A stretch of 64,000 nt of DNA from Perca fluviatilis (lineage: Eukaryota; Chordata; Actinopteri; Perciformes; Percidae). A program made the position numbers and the translations under genes. This document shows, one piece after another, positions 36,801 through 57,809 of the stretch. Where the stretch lies: contig NC_053119.1 in assembly GCF_010015445.1 (NCBI RefSeq), positions 23,373,883 to 23,437,882 of the forward strand, in the 5' to 3' direction. The notes beneath the pieces were generated by a model. It saw nothing but the letters and a program-made list of their open reading frames with translations, had not been told where the DNA came from and ran no database searches. Numbering within the stretch: position 1 is the first letter of the stretch; each line of letters starts with the position of its first letter.

Positions 36801-37380
36801 ATAAATAAAAATAAAGATAAAATAAATAAAGGGGTCATTAATATAAACAAGGGCTATCACCTCCTCTTAGTTGAGTTGAGTGCCTGAATGGAAAGAGGAA
36901 TAAAAGAGTTTGTATCTCTGAGTCTCACATAACATTTGCACTGTGCTCACTCTTTCACAATATAATCCGAAAAGCTTTTTTTTTTATTCTTTTTTTAAAT
37001 AAACATAAATAAATGCACATAAAATTTCCCTTTACAACATTAGATCTGTAGTTCTGCACTATAAAAGCCTGACAAATTACACCAGGCTGAACTATTGTGT
37101 AATGATGTGTGACAATAACATCTTAAACAGTCTTGGGTTCATTCAAGCAGCTTTGACTCCTTTGATGTTTTAATTTTACAGGCCTGGAGGGGCTCCATAA
37201 CACATCTTATTCCCCATAAAATAGACCACAGACATCAAAGCTGAGGATTAACATCCTTCCTCTGATCACTTCTATATTTACACATGGAGAAATAAACAGG
37301 AAAAACGCACCAGACCTGGCCACATTAGCTCAGTGTTGATGGATGTATCTACTGTGAGCAGACTTGACAACTTGAATTGA
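33840..37380. other. Intergenic sequence between fbln1 and trim24
   Basis: No supportable exon. Apart from the retroposon fragment near 33958 and A-rich stretches near 36780-36830 and 36975-37015, the sequence is unremarkable and AT-rich. Confidence 0.55.
33958..34016 (-). mobile_element. Retroposon fragment
   Basis: GGCAAGTTTATTTATAGAGC followed by a GAAGTGCTTCACATAAAAG stretch is a widespread fish retroposon end (LINE/SINE tail seen on the opposite strand). Only about 60 nt remain. Confidence 0.5.
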
Positions 37381-37384
37381 CAAC

Positions 37385-37767
37385 TTAAAGGTACTCAAAG
37401 CGATGTCATGCGTTTTTTAGGCTACAAAATGTTTTGTCACATACAGCAAACATCTCGCTATCTGCGAGCTGCCGGTCCCCTAAACACACTGTAAAAAAGC
37501 GCGGTCTCTGTAGACTGCCTAGGGTCCACACACGCCAACAATTTAAGTGGTCCAACCTGGACCATGCCAACATACACAAACCGTGTTCCAGTGTTCAGCC
37601 AATAACAGATAAGAAGGATTAGGGGGATGGGGGTAATGCGCTTTAGAACAGAAGGGAGGGAACGGGATGAGGAGGAGGGAGGAGCGAGCTAGTCTTCGTT
37701 TTGTTTGAAAATACTTTGAATGTCAACAAGAAGTAACGTCACTCAACATCGCTTAGAGCACCTTTAA
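37385..37767. mobile_element. MITE-like element with terminal inverted repeats
   Basis: The left end TTAAAGGTACTCAAAGCGAT is mirrored at the right, whose reverse complement reads TTAAAGGTGCTCTAAGCGAT. Length is 383 nt. Higher GC than its surroundings. No transposase is encoded, so it is a non-autonomous element. Confidence 0.8.
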
Positions 37768-38081
37768 CCAAAACAAAAGACTGCTCACGATAATAGCTGC
37801 TCAGCTTCATGCTGTAAACACCTGCATGTGTTGCATGTATGCACTTTTAGCATAAGTCAGATTCAGAGTAAATGCAACAGCTGTAATGCAGCTTAGTCCA
37901 GAAAATAGAACTGATTTGGTGCCCTGTATCATAGTTGTTTGCTTGCAATATAATTTAATAATTTACCACTCAAAACATTTTAGGTGACCTGAGGGTGATT
38001 GTGTATTATAAATGTCTGTAATAAAGTGGAACACACCACATATTACCTGGTGCTGGCAGTGTTGTTGAATATCTTCACAAA

Positions 38082-38421
38082 TTAAAGTGCCCATATTATG
38101 CTCATTTCAGGTTCATAATTGTATTTTGAGGGACATGCAAGTAGTTCTTTTGTAGATTATGGTGAACTATTGTGTGTTGTGCTAGCAGTGTTTTGCCATT
38201 GAGAACCAGCGAGCATGCTAGCCACCTCGTAGAAAGCCGTGCTGATTTTGACCAGCTCACCCGGAGACTGAAGGCAGGACACATTCAGAAACCCTTATCT
38301 CACTTAAAACAGCATGGATGTTTTTTTCCGCAAGTTTGTATGCGTGTGGAAGCACCAGAGACACAAAATAACACCCCAAATCCCAGAAAAAGTGTTTTTT
38401 TCCATAATATGGGCACTTTAA
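38082..38421. mobile_element. MITE-like element in the trim24 3' UTR
   Basis: The perfect 19-bp terminal inverted repeats are TTAAAGTGCCCATATTATG (38082-38100) and its exact reverse complement (38403-38421). The element is 340 nt long. Its edge is only 14 nt from the trim24 stop codon, so it must form most of the proximal 3' UTR. I could not define a target-site duplication. Confidence 0.85.
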
Positions 38422-38435
38422 GAAGATGTGTGCTT

Positions 38436-48239
<9,804 letters not shown>

Positions 48240-48640
48240 TTTTGCTGCACTTTTAGCCTTCAAGGCTGGATCTCTCTGTGTATACGATATGCACCCACAC
48301 AGGTGAGCAGACCAGACCAGGCTCAAGAGTCATTTTCCTAAGACAAGACTAAGCGCATATTCTCACACCTGCATGTTCCTTCTCACTCGCCAGTTTTTTT
48401 TTTTTAAACACAGCGATGTTGATATAAAAAAAAATTCTGCTGATATGTTACCTTTTCGTAAAACGACAATGTATCGACTGGAGCACAAACCTGTAGCACG
48501 AAAGATAAAAAATGGACTACAATACCTCCGCGTAGGGGTGTAGTGGCGCAGATGTTGTGAGATAGGATGTGTTGCTCAAATTGCACCGCACGCGCTCGTT
48601 GCGGCACGAGAGGGGCGGGGTTAAACAGTGCGCGTTCTAA
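48240..48640 (-). promoter_or_regulatory. trim24: Probable trim24 5' UTR and promoter
   Basis: The region upstream of the trim24 ATG has clustered CpGs (48520-48640) and a GC box (GGGGCGGGG, 48612-48620). No TATA box is evident. A CpG-type promoter suits a housekeeping chromatin factor. The start site was not resolved. Confidence 0.45.
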
Positions 48641-49573
48641 TAAGAGTTATGGAGAACAAGCTCCACCGGTCAAAGACTGATGTCTGTTACTCTGCAAGTT
48701 AGTCCGTTACTAACCAGTAAAGGTTGTTTTTTTTAAATAAATATCATTACTGTAGTTAATAAGACACTAGTACTGCGTTACACGTCGGGGAACGTTACTC
48801 TTCATTGCGTTACATTGGGCACTTCTGTCTGACCCATAGACTGTATATATTAACTGTCTATGGTCTGACCTAAAAACTGAATGCGTAGTAGAGATCAGGC
48901 GTCACCACTACTAAAACGTTTGGCCTATGTGCTCATAAAATAATTAACGTAACATTTTTCAATTCTCCATTTATTAATTCATTATTTTCTTAAAAATGAC
49001 TGACTTTTAGGCTATATCAGCCTATATGCCTGAAAGTGCGTAAATTATATTACTGCAAAAATCATCTTCAATCAAATTCCATATTACACATGTATTGGCA
49101 TTGTAATGACATTGCACAATTTACCACCCAACGCTATGATTGATAAGGTTAATCATTACTTAGTTTGTTTATAAAAACATGCATAAGTTAAATTATTTTG
49201 GCACTGCTTTTGAATTCTGTATATTTGAACTATAGCTATAATAACAGCGCACCTGCTTAGTTGTTATATAACTCAGCATGCTGAAAAGCTGGACAATATT
49301 TACATAAGAAGAGGGTGGTTCAGCTTTCTGGTGGAATATGACTTGATCAATTCTCTCATGTGAGGGAAACACTGTTTAAAACCTCTAAAACAGCACAATG
49401 TGCCACATGTCCAGCATATTCAGGGTTTAACTTATCTGCACTTAGGCACTTATCTGCAAATGCTCTCAGTAAGAAGCCACTAACACAAGTTAAGTCAGGG
49501 TTCAAAGTTCATGGTCTTTCATTAATAGTAGGCAGGCTGGAGAGCACTTCAGTGTATCCACTACTTTACACAC
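48641..49573. other. Intergenic space between trim24 and akr1d1
   Basis: The two genes diverge with about 1.3 kb between their start codons. Nothing coding is visible. TATATAA at about 49265 lies some 300 nt upstream of the akr1d1 ATG and could be a TATA box on the plus strand. An inverted repeat around the phrase ATAGACTGTATATATTAA at 48837-48866 looks like a common fish repeat. Confidence 0.4.
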
Positions 49574-49666
49574 ATGAATCTGACAGCAGAAAGCCACAGT
49601 ATCCCTCTCAGTGACGGGAACCATATTCCACTGCTGGGATTGGGCACCTATGGGGACCCTCGAACG
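49574..49666 (+). CDS. akr1d1: akr1d1 exon 1
   Basis: Begins [20 protein letters not shown] and continues [11 protein letters not shown]; human begins MDLSAASHRIPLSDGNSIP. Donor GTGAGA; ends in phase 0. Confidence 0.95.
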
Positions 49667-52600
49667 GTGAGAAGAATATCATCTGTGTGTTTCTAGATTT
49701 GTATGTGAGCTAGGCTTGTGATCTCTCCGTAATGTAGGAGTGCCGCTGTTTATAACTTGCAATGATTGATAAACATTAACAGCAAAATGTGAACATGCAT
49801 TGATTATTCAAACAGGAATGCATATTACCACAAACTACAGCACAACGCAATCTTCACCAGGTCAAATAATATTTCCATTTTCTGTGGATTTACGATAGAC
49901 ACCCAAAGGCAAAGCACTTGAGTGTGTCAAGCTGGCCATAGATGTGGGTTACAGGCACTTTGATGGGGCATTGGTGTATTTCAATGAGCACGAAGTGGGT
50001 CAAGCCATTAGAGAGAAGATTGCCGATGGAACCGTTCAAAGAAAGGACATCTTTTACAGCGGAAAGGTAATAAGTTCTGTCATATGTCATGTGTTTTATT
50101 CATCTTTATTTAATTTGAATGCTTTCTAATTAGTTCTGTGTTATCTTTCTCAGCTCTGGAATACATTTCATCCACCAGAGTTGGTGAGACCAACTTTGGA
50201 GAGGACTCTGAAAGCCTTACAACTAGACTATGTGGATCTCTACATCATTGAGCTTCCTATGGCCTTCAAGGTTTCTATATAGTGCACAAATAGATTGCAG
50301 TTCACTTATCAGCCAGCCATTTGTCTGAACATTGCCCTTAGATATGTATGTCCCACTGGCAGTGTTTAGTTTGGATAGTACTATTATTATTGATCTACTC
50401 TATTAAACAGGATAGTTTGAAGTAAGATACTTCCATTTTTTTAAATTAAAAAAGAATACAATTAAAAAAGAATGCAACACATCTGCGTGACTGTTCACAA
50501 ACTAATAGACAGTTATGATCATTTTTTTTTGTTATGCACTAGATAAGATACTAAAACAATTTTATGAAACTTTATATTTATGCATGGTAGCTGCATAACC
50601 CATGTGTAAAACGTCGCTCATGTTTAGTTTTAGGTTTCAGAAAAGATCAGACAGCTAGGTTTATGTTTGATTACGATTGGGCAACTACTGCGTTTAAAGT
50701 TGACATCAGTGTTTTGGCCATATTCATATATGTGTATAAGTTGTGAAATTAACCTAAACAGTCAAGTTGAAGCCAACTACACCTTCACTTTGTAGAGTAT
50801 TTGTACAGTTTATACATGACCAGATCACGCCACGAATATTTAAGTAATAAGTGTTAATGCAAAATATTGAATGGTGCTTAAATTCTAGCCTGGAAATGAG
50901 TTCTATCCAAAAGACAAAGATGGAAAATACATCTACTACCACACAGACCTGTGTGCAACATGGGAGGTGAGTTCTGTTGAGTTCCCAGTGGATGGTCTTG
51001 CTTTTTCATGACGTCGCTCTTCTCCTCCTTGTTGTTTGTAATGTATGGATATGGTACATTTAGTTTTCTCACTTAACATATTTATTAAAAAAAAAAAAAT
51101 TTGCTTCTTGTTTATACAACTGTAACTTAGAAACATGAAGTACGTAAAAAATAACATTTATACACTTTGTAAGTTAGTTGGTTTATACTATTAATAATAA
51201 ACAATCAATACTACCAGTAACTGGTAGGGGTAGTTGGTGGTTCTGTGTCACTGTTTAGACACAGACTCAACAAACTGAATATGATAGCCTTCATAGCAGT
51301 AAGATTAATTGCATGGATCTTGTTTTGGAATGCTTTACATTTAACTTGAAGTTTCTAATAACATGACAATGAACATGTTAATTGAGGTGTGCCACATACA
51401 TTTGGTTGCTCCTTCTCCAACTTAAAGGATCTGACGCTTTCAAATATGACAGTGTAACATTAAAACAATGAATCAAGAGAAACCACATGTCTTCATACTT
51501 AGAGGTCGATGCCAGAACATTCTCTGCTGCAGCATCAGGAACTGTCAAGGACAGTGTCATAAACAGCCAAGCTCTGTTCAAAGATCTGTTTTTTCCTCTT
51601 CACTGTGCTTCTATATTTTTCTCCAATCTCTCAGTAAGTCTGTAAAGATAATCACTAACAGTCTTTGAGAGGATGTAAATCTTTTCTTCTCAATAGGCTT
51701 TAGAGGCTTGCAAAGATGCAGGGCTGGTTAAATCTCTGGGAGTCTCCAACTTCAACCGCAGACAGCTGGAGCTGCTGCTGAACAAACCCGGCCTCAAACA
51801 CAAGCCTGTGTCCAACCAGGTGACCCCAACATGTCTCTTTAGACCCCCACTGACAACAGAGAGAGCATAGTGTATGTCGTACTAGTATATGATAGTAGTA
51901 TTATTGGAAATCAAGAAGAAGAAGAAGAAGAAGTATTGCTTAGCTTCTCATACTTACATAGGGCTAAGTTTTCTTGCTAACATTTCCACATTGGAACACG
52001 TTTTATTAGATGGTGCAGTATAGCTGTGTACTTAGCTGTGTATTTAGAGTTGCCTAAATAGTCTGTTTTATACTCAACATACTTAGATGACACGCCTTGT
52101 CACAAAGTAGTATAAAAGACTGTCTCAAAAGACATGTTTATTTAGCTTTAATTGTATTGAAAGGAGTGGATCTTTCCTCTCCATTTCTAAATGTATTCTG
52201 GCTAGTAAGACCACAGCGCACTGATGTGATGTCAGACCACTTTGGGACAGTTTTCTTTTAAATTATTTATTTTCCTCTCACTTACCTGTAGGTTGAATGC
52301 CATCCATATTTCACACAACCCAAGCTTCTGGAGTTCTGTCGTCAGAATGACATTGTGATTGTTGGCTACTGCCCAATTGGCTCCTCCAGAGATGCATCCT
52401 GGTATGTAGGTTTAAAGTGATATGCACTATTAATTTAAATGACTTTTAGCTGACAGCTGATGTGTTGTTCCCTCTGGTATTGTATACATGGAAGGGTGAA
52501 AACTCATTTTTTAGACATCACAAAACACTGAAATCTAAAATCTCTAGGGGAAACACTGGTGATTCATTCGGCTTTAAGATTAGAACTGAATTGTTCAATA

Positions 52601-53501
52601 ACAAAATTGAACTGCTAAGTCAATAGACTATAAATCTGCAATGAAAGTAACACGTCACATAACCCTTGTCATGGAAAGAACCTAACCTAGATCATTATCA
52701 TTTGGCAATGTCCAAAATCAAATAAAAAAATATATATATATATCTTTGCAACATGTCAGCCTCCTATATGACACTGCAACCTTATTATTGTTACCAAACT
52801 CTCAACTCTTAGGATGCTAAACATAAAAACGTTGATAAAAGTCTGTGTCCTGACATCATTTGTATTTTCTTCTGTCTCTGGTTAAGGGTGAATGTGAAAT
52901 GCCCTCCCCTGCTGGAGGACGAGCTGCTCATATCCATTGGGAAAAAGTACAACAAGAGTACTGCCCAGGTGGCTCTGCGCTTCAACGTCCAGAGAGGAGT
53001 TGTCGTGATCCCCAAGAGCTTCAGCCCAGAGAGGATCAAACACAACTTCCAGGTGGGTTTACCAAAATGCTTTGTATCATACTATAGTATAAACTGTGCA
53101 TTGTAATAGTGTTTAATTCAAGTTATGGTGCCATAATTAATTTCATACAGTATACATAAGTTAATTTCAATCATTTTAGTTAAAAAAAAAAAATCATATT
53201 TTCTTCCAGATATTTGATTTTTCACTCACTGAGGAAGAAATGAAAGCCATCGAAGCACTGAACAAAAATATTCGCTTTGTAGAGCTGCTGATGTAAGTAT
53301 GGGCTTTGATAGGAAAATATGTAATTAATTGTAGTGTACATTATGTGTCGTGTTGTTTCTATTGTCTAATGCAAGAACATTTTTATAAAAGACTAATACG
53401 TCCTCATCATCATGCTCAGAAATAATAACATAACACTTTTTTTGTTGTTTCAACACAGGTGGAGTGACCATCCAGAATACCCATTTCATGATGAATATTA
53501 A
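49574..53501 (+). CDS. akr1d1: Delta4-3-oxosteroid 5-beta-reductase (AKR1D1), complete
   Basis: NADPH-dependent cytosolic enzyme reducing the 4,5 double bond of 3-oxo-4-ene steroids to the 5-beta form, in bile-acid synthesis and steroid hormone clearance. Nine coding exons: 49574-49666, 49899-50066, 50154-50270, 50889-50966, 51697-51819, 52292-52401, 52887-53052, 53210-53292, 53459-53501. They sum to 981 nt, or 326 aa, the same length as human AKR1D1. The tetrad is D53, Y58, K87 and E120. Glu at 120 instead of the His of other AKRs is the hallmark of 5-beta-reductases. The NADPH pocket stretch [17 protein letters not shown] and the end [20 protein letters not shown] plus EY match the human protein closely. 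GYCPIG replaces the usual AYSPLG at 218-223, with Cys at 220. It lies head-to-head with trim24. Confidence 0.96.
49899..50066 (+). CDS. akr1d1: akr1d1 exon 2, Asp53, Tyr58 and Lys87
   Basis: [20 protein letters not shown] carries catalytic D53 and Y58; the exon ends DIFYSGK with K87 as the last residue. Confidence 0.96.
50154..50270 (+). CDS. akr1d1: akr1d1 exon 3, Glu120
   Basis: [20 protein letters not shown] then IELPMAFK. E120 marks a 5-beta-reductase. Donor GTTTCT is weak but keeps phase. Confidence 0.95.
50889..50966 (+). CDS. akr1d1: akr1d1 exon 4, loop A
   Basis: [20 protein letters not shown] then LCATWE; human has LCATWE at the same place. Confidence 0.94.
51697..51819 (+). CDS. 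akr1d1: akr1d1 exon 5, cofactor-binding strand
   Basis: [20 protein letters not shown] with the AKR signature GVSNF, then [13 protein letters not shown] as in human. Confidence 0.96.
51913..51933. repeat. (AGA)n short trinucleotide repeat
   Basis: Six to seven AGA units about 95 nt into akr1d1 intron 5. Confidence 0.85.
52292..52401 (+). CDS. akr1d1: akr1d1 exon 6
   Basis: [20 protein letters not shown] then [16 protein letters not shown]. Ends with TG of a Trp codon completed by exon 7. Confidence 0.95.
52887..53052 (+). CDS. akr1d1: akr1d1 exon 7, NADP 2'-phosphate site
   Basis: [20 protein letters not shown] and [16 protein letters not shown], the AKR stretch that contacts the adenosine phosphate of NADPH. 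Confidence 0.96.
53210..53292 (+). CDS. akr1d1: akr1d1 exon 8
   Basis: [20 protein letters not shown] then IRFVELL and two bases of a Met codon. Confidence 0.95.
53459..53501 (+). CDS. akr1d1: akr1d1 exon 9, C terminus
   Basis: [13 protein letters not shown] and stop TAA; human ends [13 protein letters not shown]. Confidence 0.95.
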
Positions 53502-53727
53502 TGTTTTGCCCGAGCACCAATACATTTTACAAAATACAATTTTCAAGTGGAACACTAGAGGGCTCTAGCTCACAGTAAATGAATAGCACAAATAAATGAA
53601 TGCTTTTAACACGCAGTTCAAATGACAAAGTTGTTAAGTTGATGTTTATGAGTTTCATGCGAGATTCACAATATTTAAAGAGATTAAATTGTTACTTACA
53701 ACTGATTTGAAATCAACTACTGCTATA

Positions 53728-53733
53728 AATAAA
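53728..53733 (+). terminator. akr1d1: Candidate poly(A) signal of akr1d1
   Basis: AATAAA 227 nt after the stop codon, followed by a GT-rich stretch (AGTTTGGTTTG). Another AATAAA lies at about 53591. Motif only. Confidence 0.55.
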
Positions 53734-55022
53734 GTTTGGTTTGAAAATAAGCCCCTTTGAATTGAATGTGGCAAAATCATATGTACATAAATACATGCAG
53801 ATAGTTACTTCTCTGGTTTGCTGAAGTATCCATCCAGGTGTGTTTTTTCAACATTTTTCAGATACTGATCTGCTACTAATGGTCCCGGGATCACTATCTA
53901 TCTCAGTTTGAAGACCAGGGTAAAAAACAAAGTTGACCAAAGTCCTGTACTTTATTTACTTTTAAGATAAGGCTAAAAAAAGAGCAGCATTCTAGCAAAC
54001 AACACAGATCTACAGCAGGTAGTTATGTAAGTCCAAGAGCCAAAAATATCAGAATGTGGGACATAAAGGTTTCAGTTGTATGAGATCACAAAAAAAAAGA
54101 ATATCTGTAGTTTAGTGGCGTAAAGTAGTTACGACGGGGCCCCAGTGCTCGCTATTATGACGCGCCCTAGTGCACACTTGTTACTGCCACTTTTATGTTT
54201 GAAAGGCATGACTGCTCACTTGGCTTGCAGATGTGCTTAGCTTGTCAGTCTTGACAGATTGTGGGTATAAACTAGCATATATCGTCTTGTCACATTATCA
54301 AATAGAGAATTGACATTGGACAATATCAACAAACATGTTACCCAGCAATTACCACTGCTAATTTGTAGGCTATATGACAAAAATACCAAAGAAAATGAAC
54401 GGACTTGTGTTCTTGGTGAGCATGACCTTGCAAGGTCACGAGCACACAGAGCCAACAATCCAACCCCCTTATTAACTTTTAAACGAGCTCTGAAGAAATA
54501 AAAAGAAAACGAAAAATAAAACATATTGAGCTTTAATTGAATTTCTTTGTTTATGACCAATGCTTGTTACAGAAGATGCTGAATGGTTAAGCTCCAAAAC
54601 CCTTTAAACAATTTATTCTAACAGCTCATGGAGAAATAAGACAAACAAGATCATTCGGAAACATTTACTAAAACCTTTCCTTTTCTTCACAAAAAATTTT
54701 TAAGTGAGTATTAGTTTTAGTCAGTTTAAAGCTAATCATGCCTCTCTGGATGGATATGCACTGGAGTGTCCAACATGTGTCCTTATTAGTGTTATGTGGA
54801 ATTATCATTTTTATATTATAAGTGCACAGCATACATACCCAGGGATAGATGGAAATTAGCACTGAAAATTATATTGGTGTCTCCCCTTAAGTCTAAATAG
54901 CATATGCTACAGCATGTTACCACGTCATACAACATTTCTCCCACCTGAGACATTTGAGTTGAAGTATCTGCTGAAAGACATCTTTGTGCCAACGTACCAG
55001 AGGGGTGGGTGTTATTTATCCT

Positions 55023-55095
55023 ATTAAAGCACTTTGAGTGTCTATGATCTAAAAAAAAAACTATATAAATGTAATGAATTATTATTATTATTAAT
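55023..55095 (+). mobile_element. LINE/SINE 3' tail fragment
   Basis: TTAAAGCACTTTGAGTGTCT followed by CTATATAAATGTAATGAATT and an ATT repeat is the shared 3' tail of fish L2-type LINEs and related SINEs. It is the second such tail in the window. Confidence 0.6.
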
Positions 55096-56062
55096 AAAGA
55101 TCAATACATATTCACCTCAGACTGATGAACTGTAGGTTTGAAAATTAAGATGACAATGAAATTCTCTAACTGGCCTGTATTGGGTTTTTCTTGGACATCC
55201 CACAGTAAAAGTTGGCATAAATTATACTAAATATAATAAAAGAAGTTTTGTAGAAGAACCATAACTAAATATATCAATTTGGTTGTTTGAAATCATTATT
55301 TACCATATTCATGACATCATAACATGACACCACTGGTTATTGATTTCAAATCTTTTGAAGTGTTTGTCAGCCTTGCTATAGTGTGTCAGTATCATGTTTG
55401 GATAACTACACATATCAGAACATATTTCATAGAAACAAAAGTAAAGCAAAATACAATTGCAACTGAACCTTCTTTACGTATAGTTATTAAATGTGGTTAT
55501 TCTTGTGGAGCATGATTGAAACTGTAACATGACAGCCAAATCTCGGCTGGTATTCACTTGTAAAAGAATTACATGGATGAGACAACAGCTGGAAACTGTG
55601 TTCTTTGTGTACACACCTCTTACCTACTTTAACCATCAAAAGATTTAATCAATTTAATCCTTGGCTGTCTGTCAAAGACAGACGTTTTCCACCACAAAAT
55701 GAAAGGAAGTAGCAGTCAGCAACATTTTACAAATGTGGGTATTTTGTTATGTGGCTTAATTTCTGTTAAGATATGTTTAAAAAAAAAAGAAAATTCTACT
55801 TTTTAGGATATCCCTTACTTGACAGGGCCCCTCTTGGAAAAGGTTTGAGTAAATATTTGCATATGCAACCAACTGATCATTTGATTTCGCAGGAACCTAA
55901 AAGTGGAGTAAAGAGTAGAGGTGTACTGTATAACTGTAATCTGGTCATCCATCCATCCAAATGCTTTAAAATTTGTTTGATTTTCCAAATGTGTATCTTA
56001 AACCAGATGCTTTAACACGTTTAATTGAACCAGCACATTTGAGATTGATCTGAAAAGACAAG

Positions 56063-56171
56063 ATGGACCCTTTAGAGCAGGCACACTACAATCTGAGCAG
56101 TGACCTGTGGCCATACAGTACAGTCATAGAACAGCAGGAAGCTGCAGAGAGAATGAAGAAATACATTTCAG
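56063..56171 (+). other. Protein-like open stretch of unknown status
   Basis: Encodes MDPLEQAHYNLSSDLWPYST then VIEQQEAAERMKKYIS, after which GTAATG could be a splice donor. The composition is protein-like (amphipathic, charged) and unlike the Ser/Cys/Leu-rich random frames around it. I do not recognise it. It may be an exon of an unknown gene, a decayed gene, or chance. Confidence 0.25.
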
Positions 56172-56473
56172 TAATGAACCCCCTTTTGTTGTTTTGTCTT
56201 CTTTTGTGCCCCATGGAGATTTACAAGCATGAAAATGGCTCTGGATGAGCAGATTTGGAAGAAAGGAACACAAGCTGCACAAGTAGACTTTTGCTTTAAA
56301 TGACAGGACCACTGAATAATAATAGCTGAAAGGATTTATTTTTTTTACCTGCTTTGTACCTATCATCCAGAATAGTTGTATTTTTTAATCAGAGCTGAAC
56401 CAATATTGTTCTGTATACAGTATGTAAGTTATTAGGGATTTTGTTTAGGCACATCCAATGTCCCATACTTATC

Positions 56474-56632
56474 TTAAAGGACGTTTGACATTTTGGTAAA
56501 GAGAGTAATTGGCTTTCTTTCCAAGAGTTAGATGAAATGATTGATACTGAGAGCTGTATCAATCACCTCATCTAATTCTCTGCAAAAAAAGGGAATAAGC
56601 TTATTTCCCAAAAAGTCTAACTATTAATTTAA
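56474..56632. mobile_element. Short MITE-like element, same family as 18391
   Basis: Starts TTAAAGGACGTTTGACATTT and ends CTTATTTCCCAAAAAGTCTA plus ACTATTAA, with a compact 160-nt body. A short member of the family also seen at 13020, 18391 and 26664. Confidence 0.6.
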
Positions 56633-57797
56633 TGTAAAGAGAATATACTATCAAATGGAATTAGATGTATTTGTGATGATGGGTTGCAACATCATGTAGT
56701 CTACTGTATGTGGCCAGAGCTACACACACAATTGCAGAGAGATCTAAAATTTAACAAGTTACTGTAGGTGAGAACATGCACTAAAATAAAAGACTTTGTT
56801 GACTTACAGTATTTTTTATAGTTATTATTGAACTGGCTAAACAGATTGGCCCGCCATACATTCAAAGTCTAAACTGCCACAAAACTAAAGTCAGGGAGAC
56901 AGCTTCATTTTTATAGAAAGCCAATGTGTTCGTGTCTTGAATTATAATTTGATTTGAGGTGGGGGGTGGGGAGCTTACGGGAGATTTCAGACAGGAAAAG
57001 CAGAAGCGCATCACTCCCCCTGTCCCCACCTCCATAAAGACCCTCTGGATTGTGACCTTCTAACAAATGCCTTGAACCAGGCCACTATGGACCCCTGCTG
57101 TGGGAAAATGTTCTGAATGGGCTACTGGGTCTGTGGGGGGAATAAAGACTCTTTTCCGGGGGCTGAATTAAGGATGTTTTTGGAGCAGGGGCTTCATGAA
57201 GCAAGAATGATATTTTAATTACACTCAGTCAGAAAAGACCACTAAAATATTTAGGCTCTTATTTAAATGCACAATTTATTTAAAATGTACAGGGTTTATG
57301 GATGATGCATTCCTGTATCTTTAAATCTTTTTCAAACCAACCTTTAGACATATTTGAGATTATTGCACATCTCATATCCATACACATCTGTGCATGCCTT
57401 TGACATAAAATCTGAGTGGCCACCTAAATACAAGTGTGACCAGACTCTCCCCCATCCATGGTTGCTCTCTGGACAGAAAGGCCCTGGGAGAATGTGTGTG
57501 TCAAAAGGTTACGCAATCAGCCCACCATGCTGAAACAGCACAGACCTCTAGTGTGCTGTGGGGAGTGAGTGTGTGTGTTTGTGTGTGTGTGTGGGGTGTC
57601 TGAATGGAATTGGATAAAGGGAGGGGGGTCTTCAGAGAGGGGCAACTCAGAGGGAAAATCTCACTGCGGGCTGCACCAAAGTTTTCAGTTCCTCAGATCT
57701 CCGCCCCTCCATGAATGTTATATGGTGAAACATAAAACAGCAGCAGGCCTGTATTTGGTGGCCCACTCTCTTCTTGAAACTGATATTGTACAACATT

Positions 57798-57804
57798 ATG
57801 AAAG
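57798..57804 (+). other. Possible end of a 5' exon of the SLC6 gene
   Basis: ATGAAAG is followed by a consensus GTGAGT donor. Spliced to the acceptor just before 61019 it would read Met-Lys-Gly-Asp and then the Met of the main start, in frame. The GC-richer stretch 57440-57800 could be the untranslated exon. Evidence is splice phase only. Confidence 0.3.
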
Positions 57805-57809
57805 GTGAG

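Larger units (their letters stand above)
53740..57500. other. Intergenic sequence between akr1d1 and the SLC6 gene
   Basis: AT-rich with no secure gene. It contains the retroposon tail at 55023, a short MITE-like element at 56474 and one protein-like open stretch at 56063 described separately. Otherwise nothing I can support. Confidence 0.5.
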
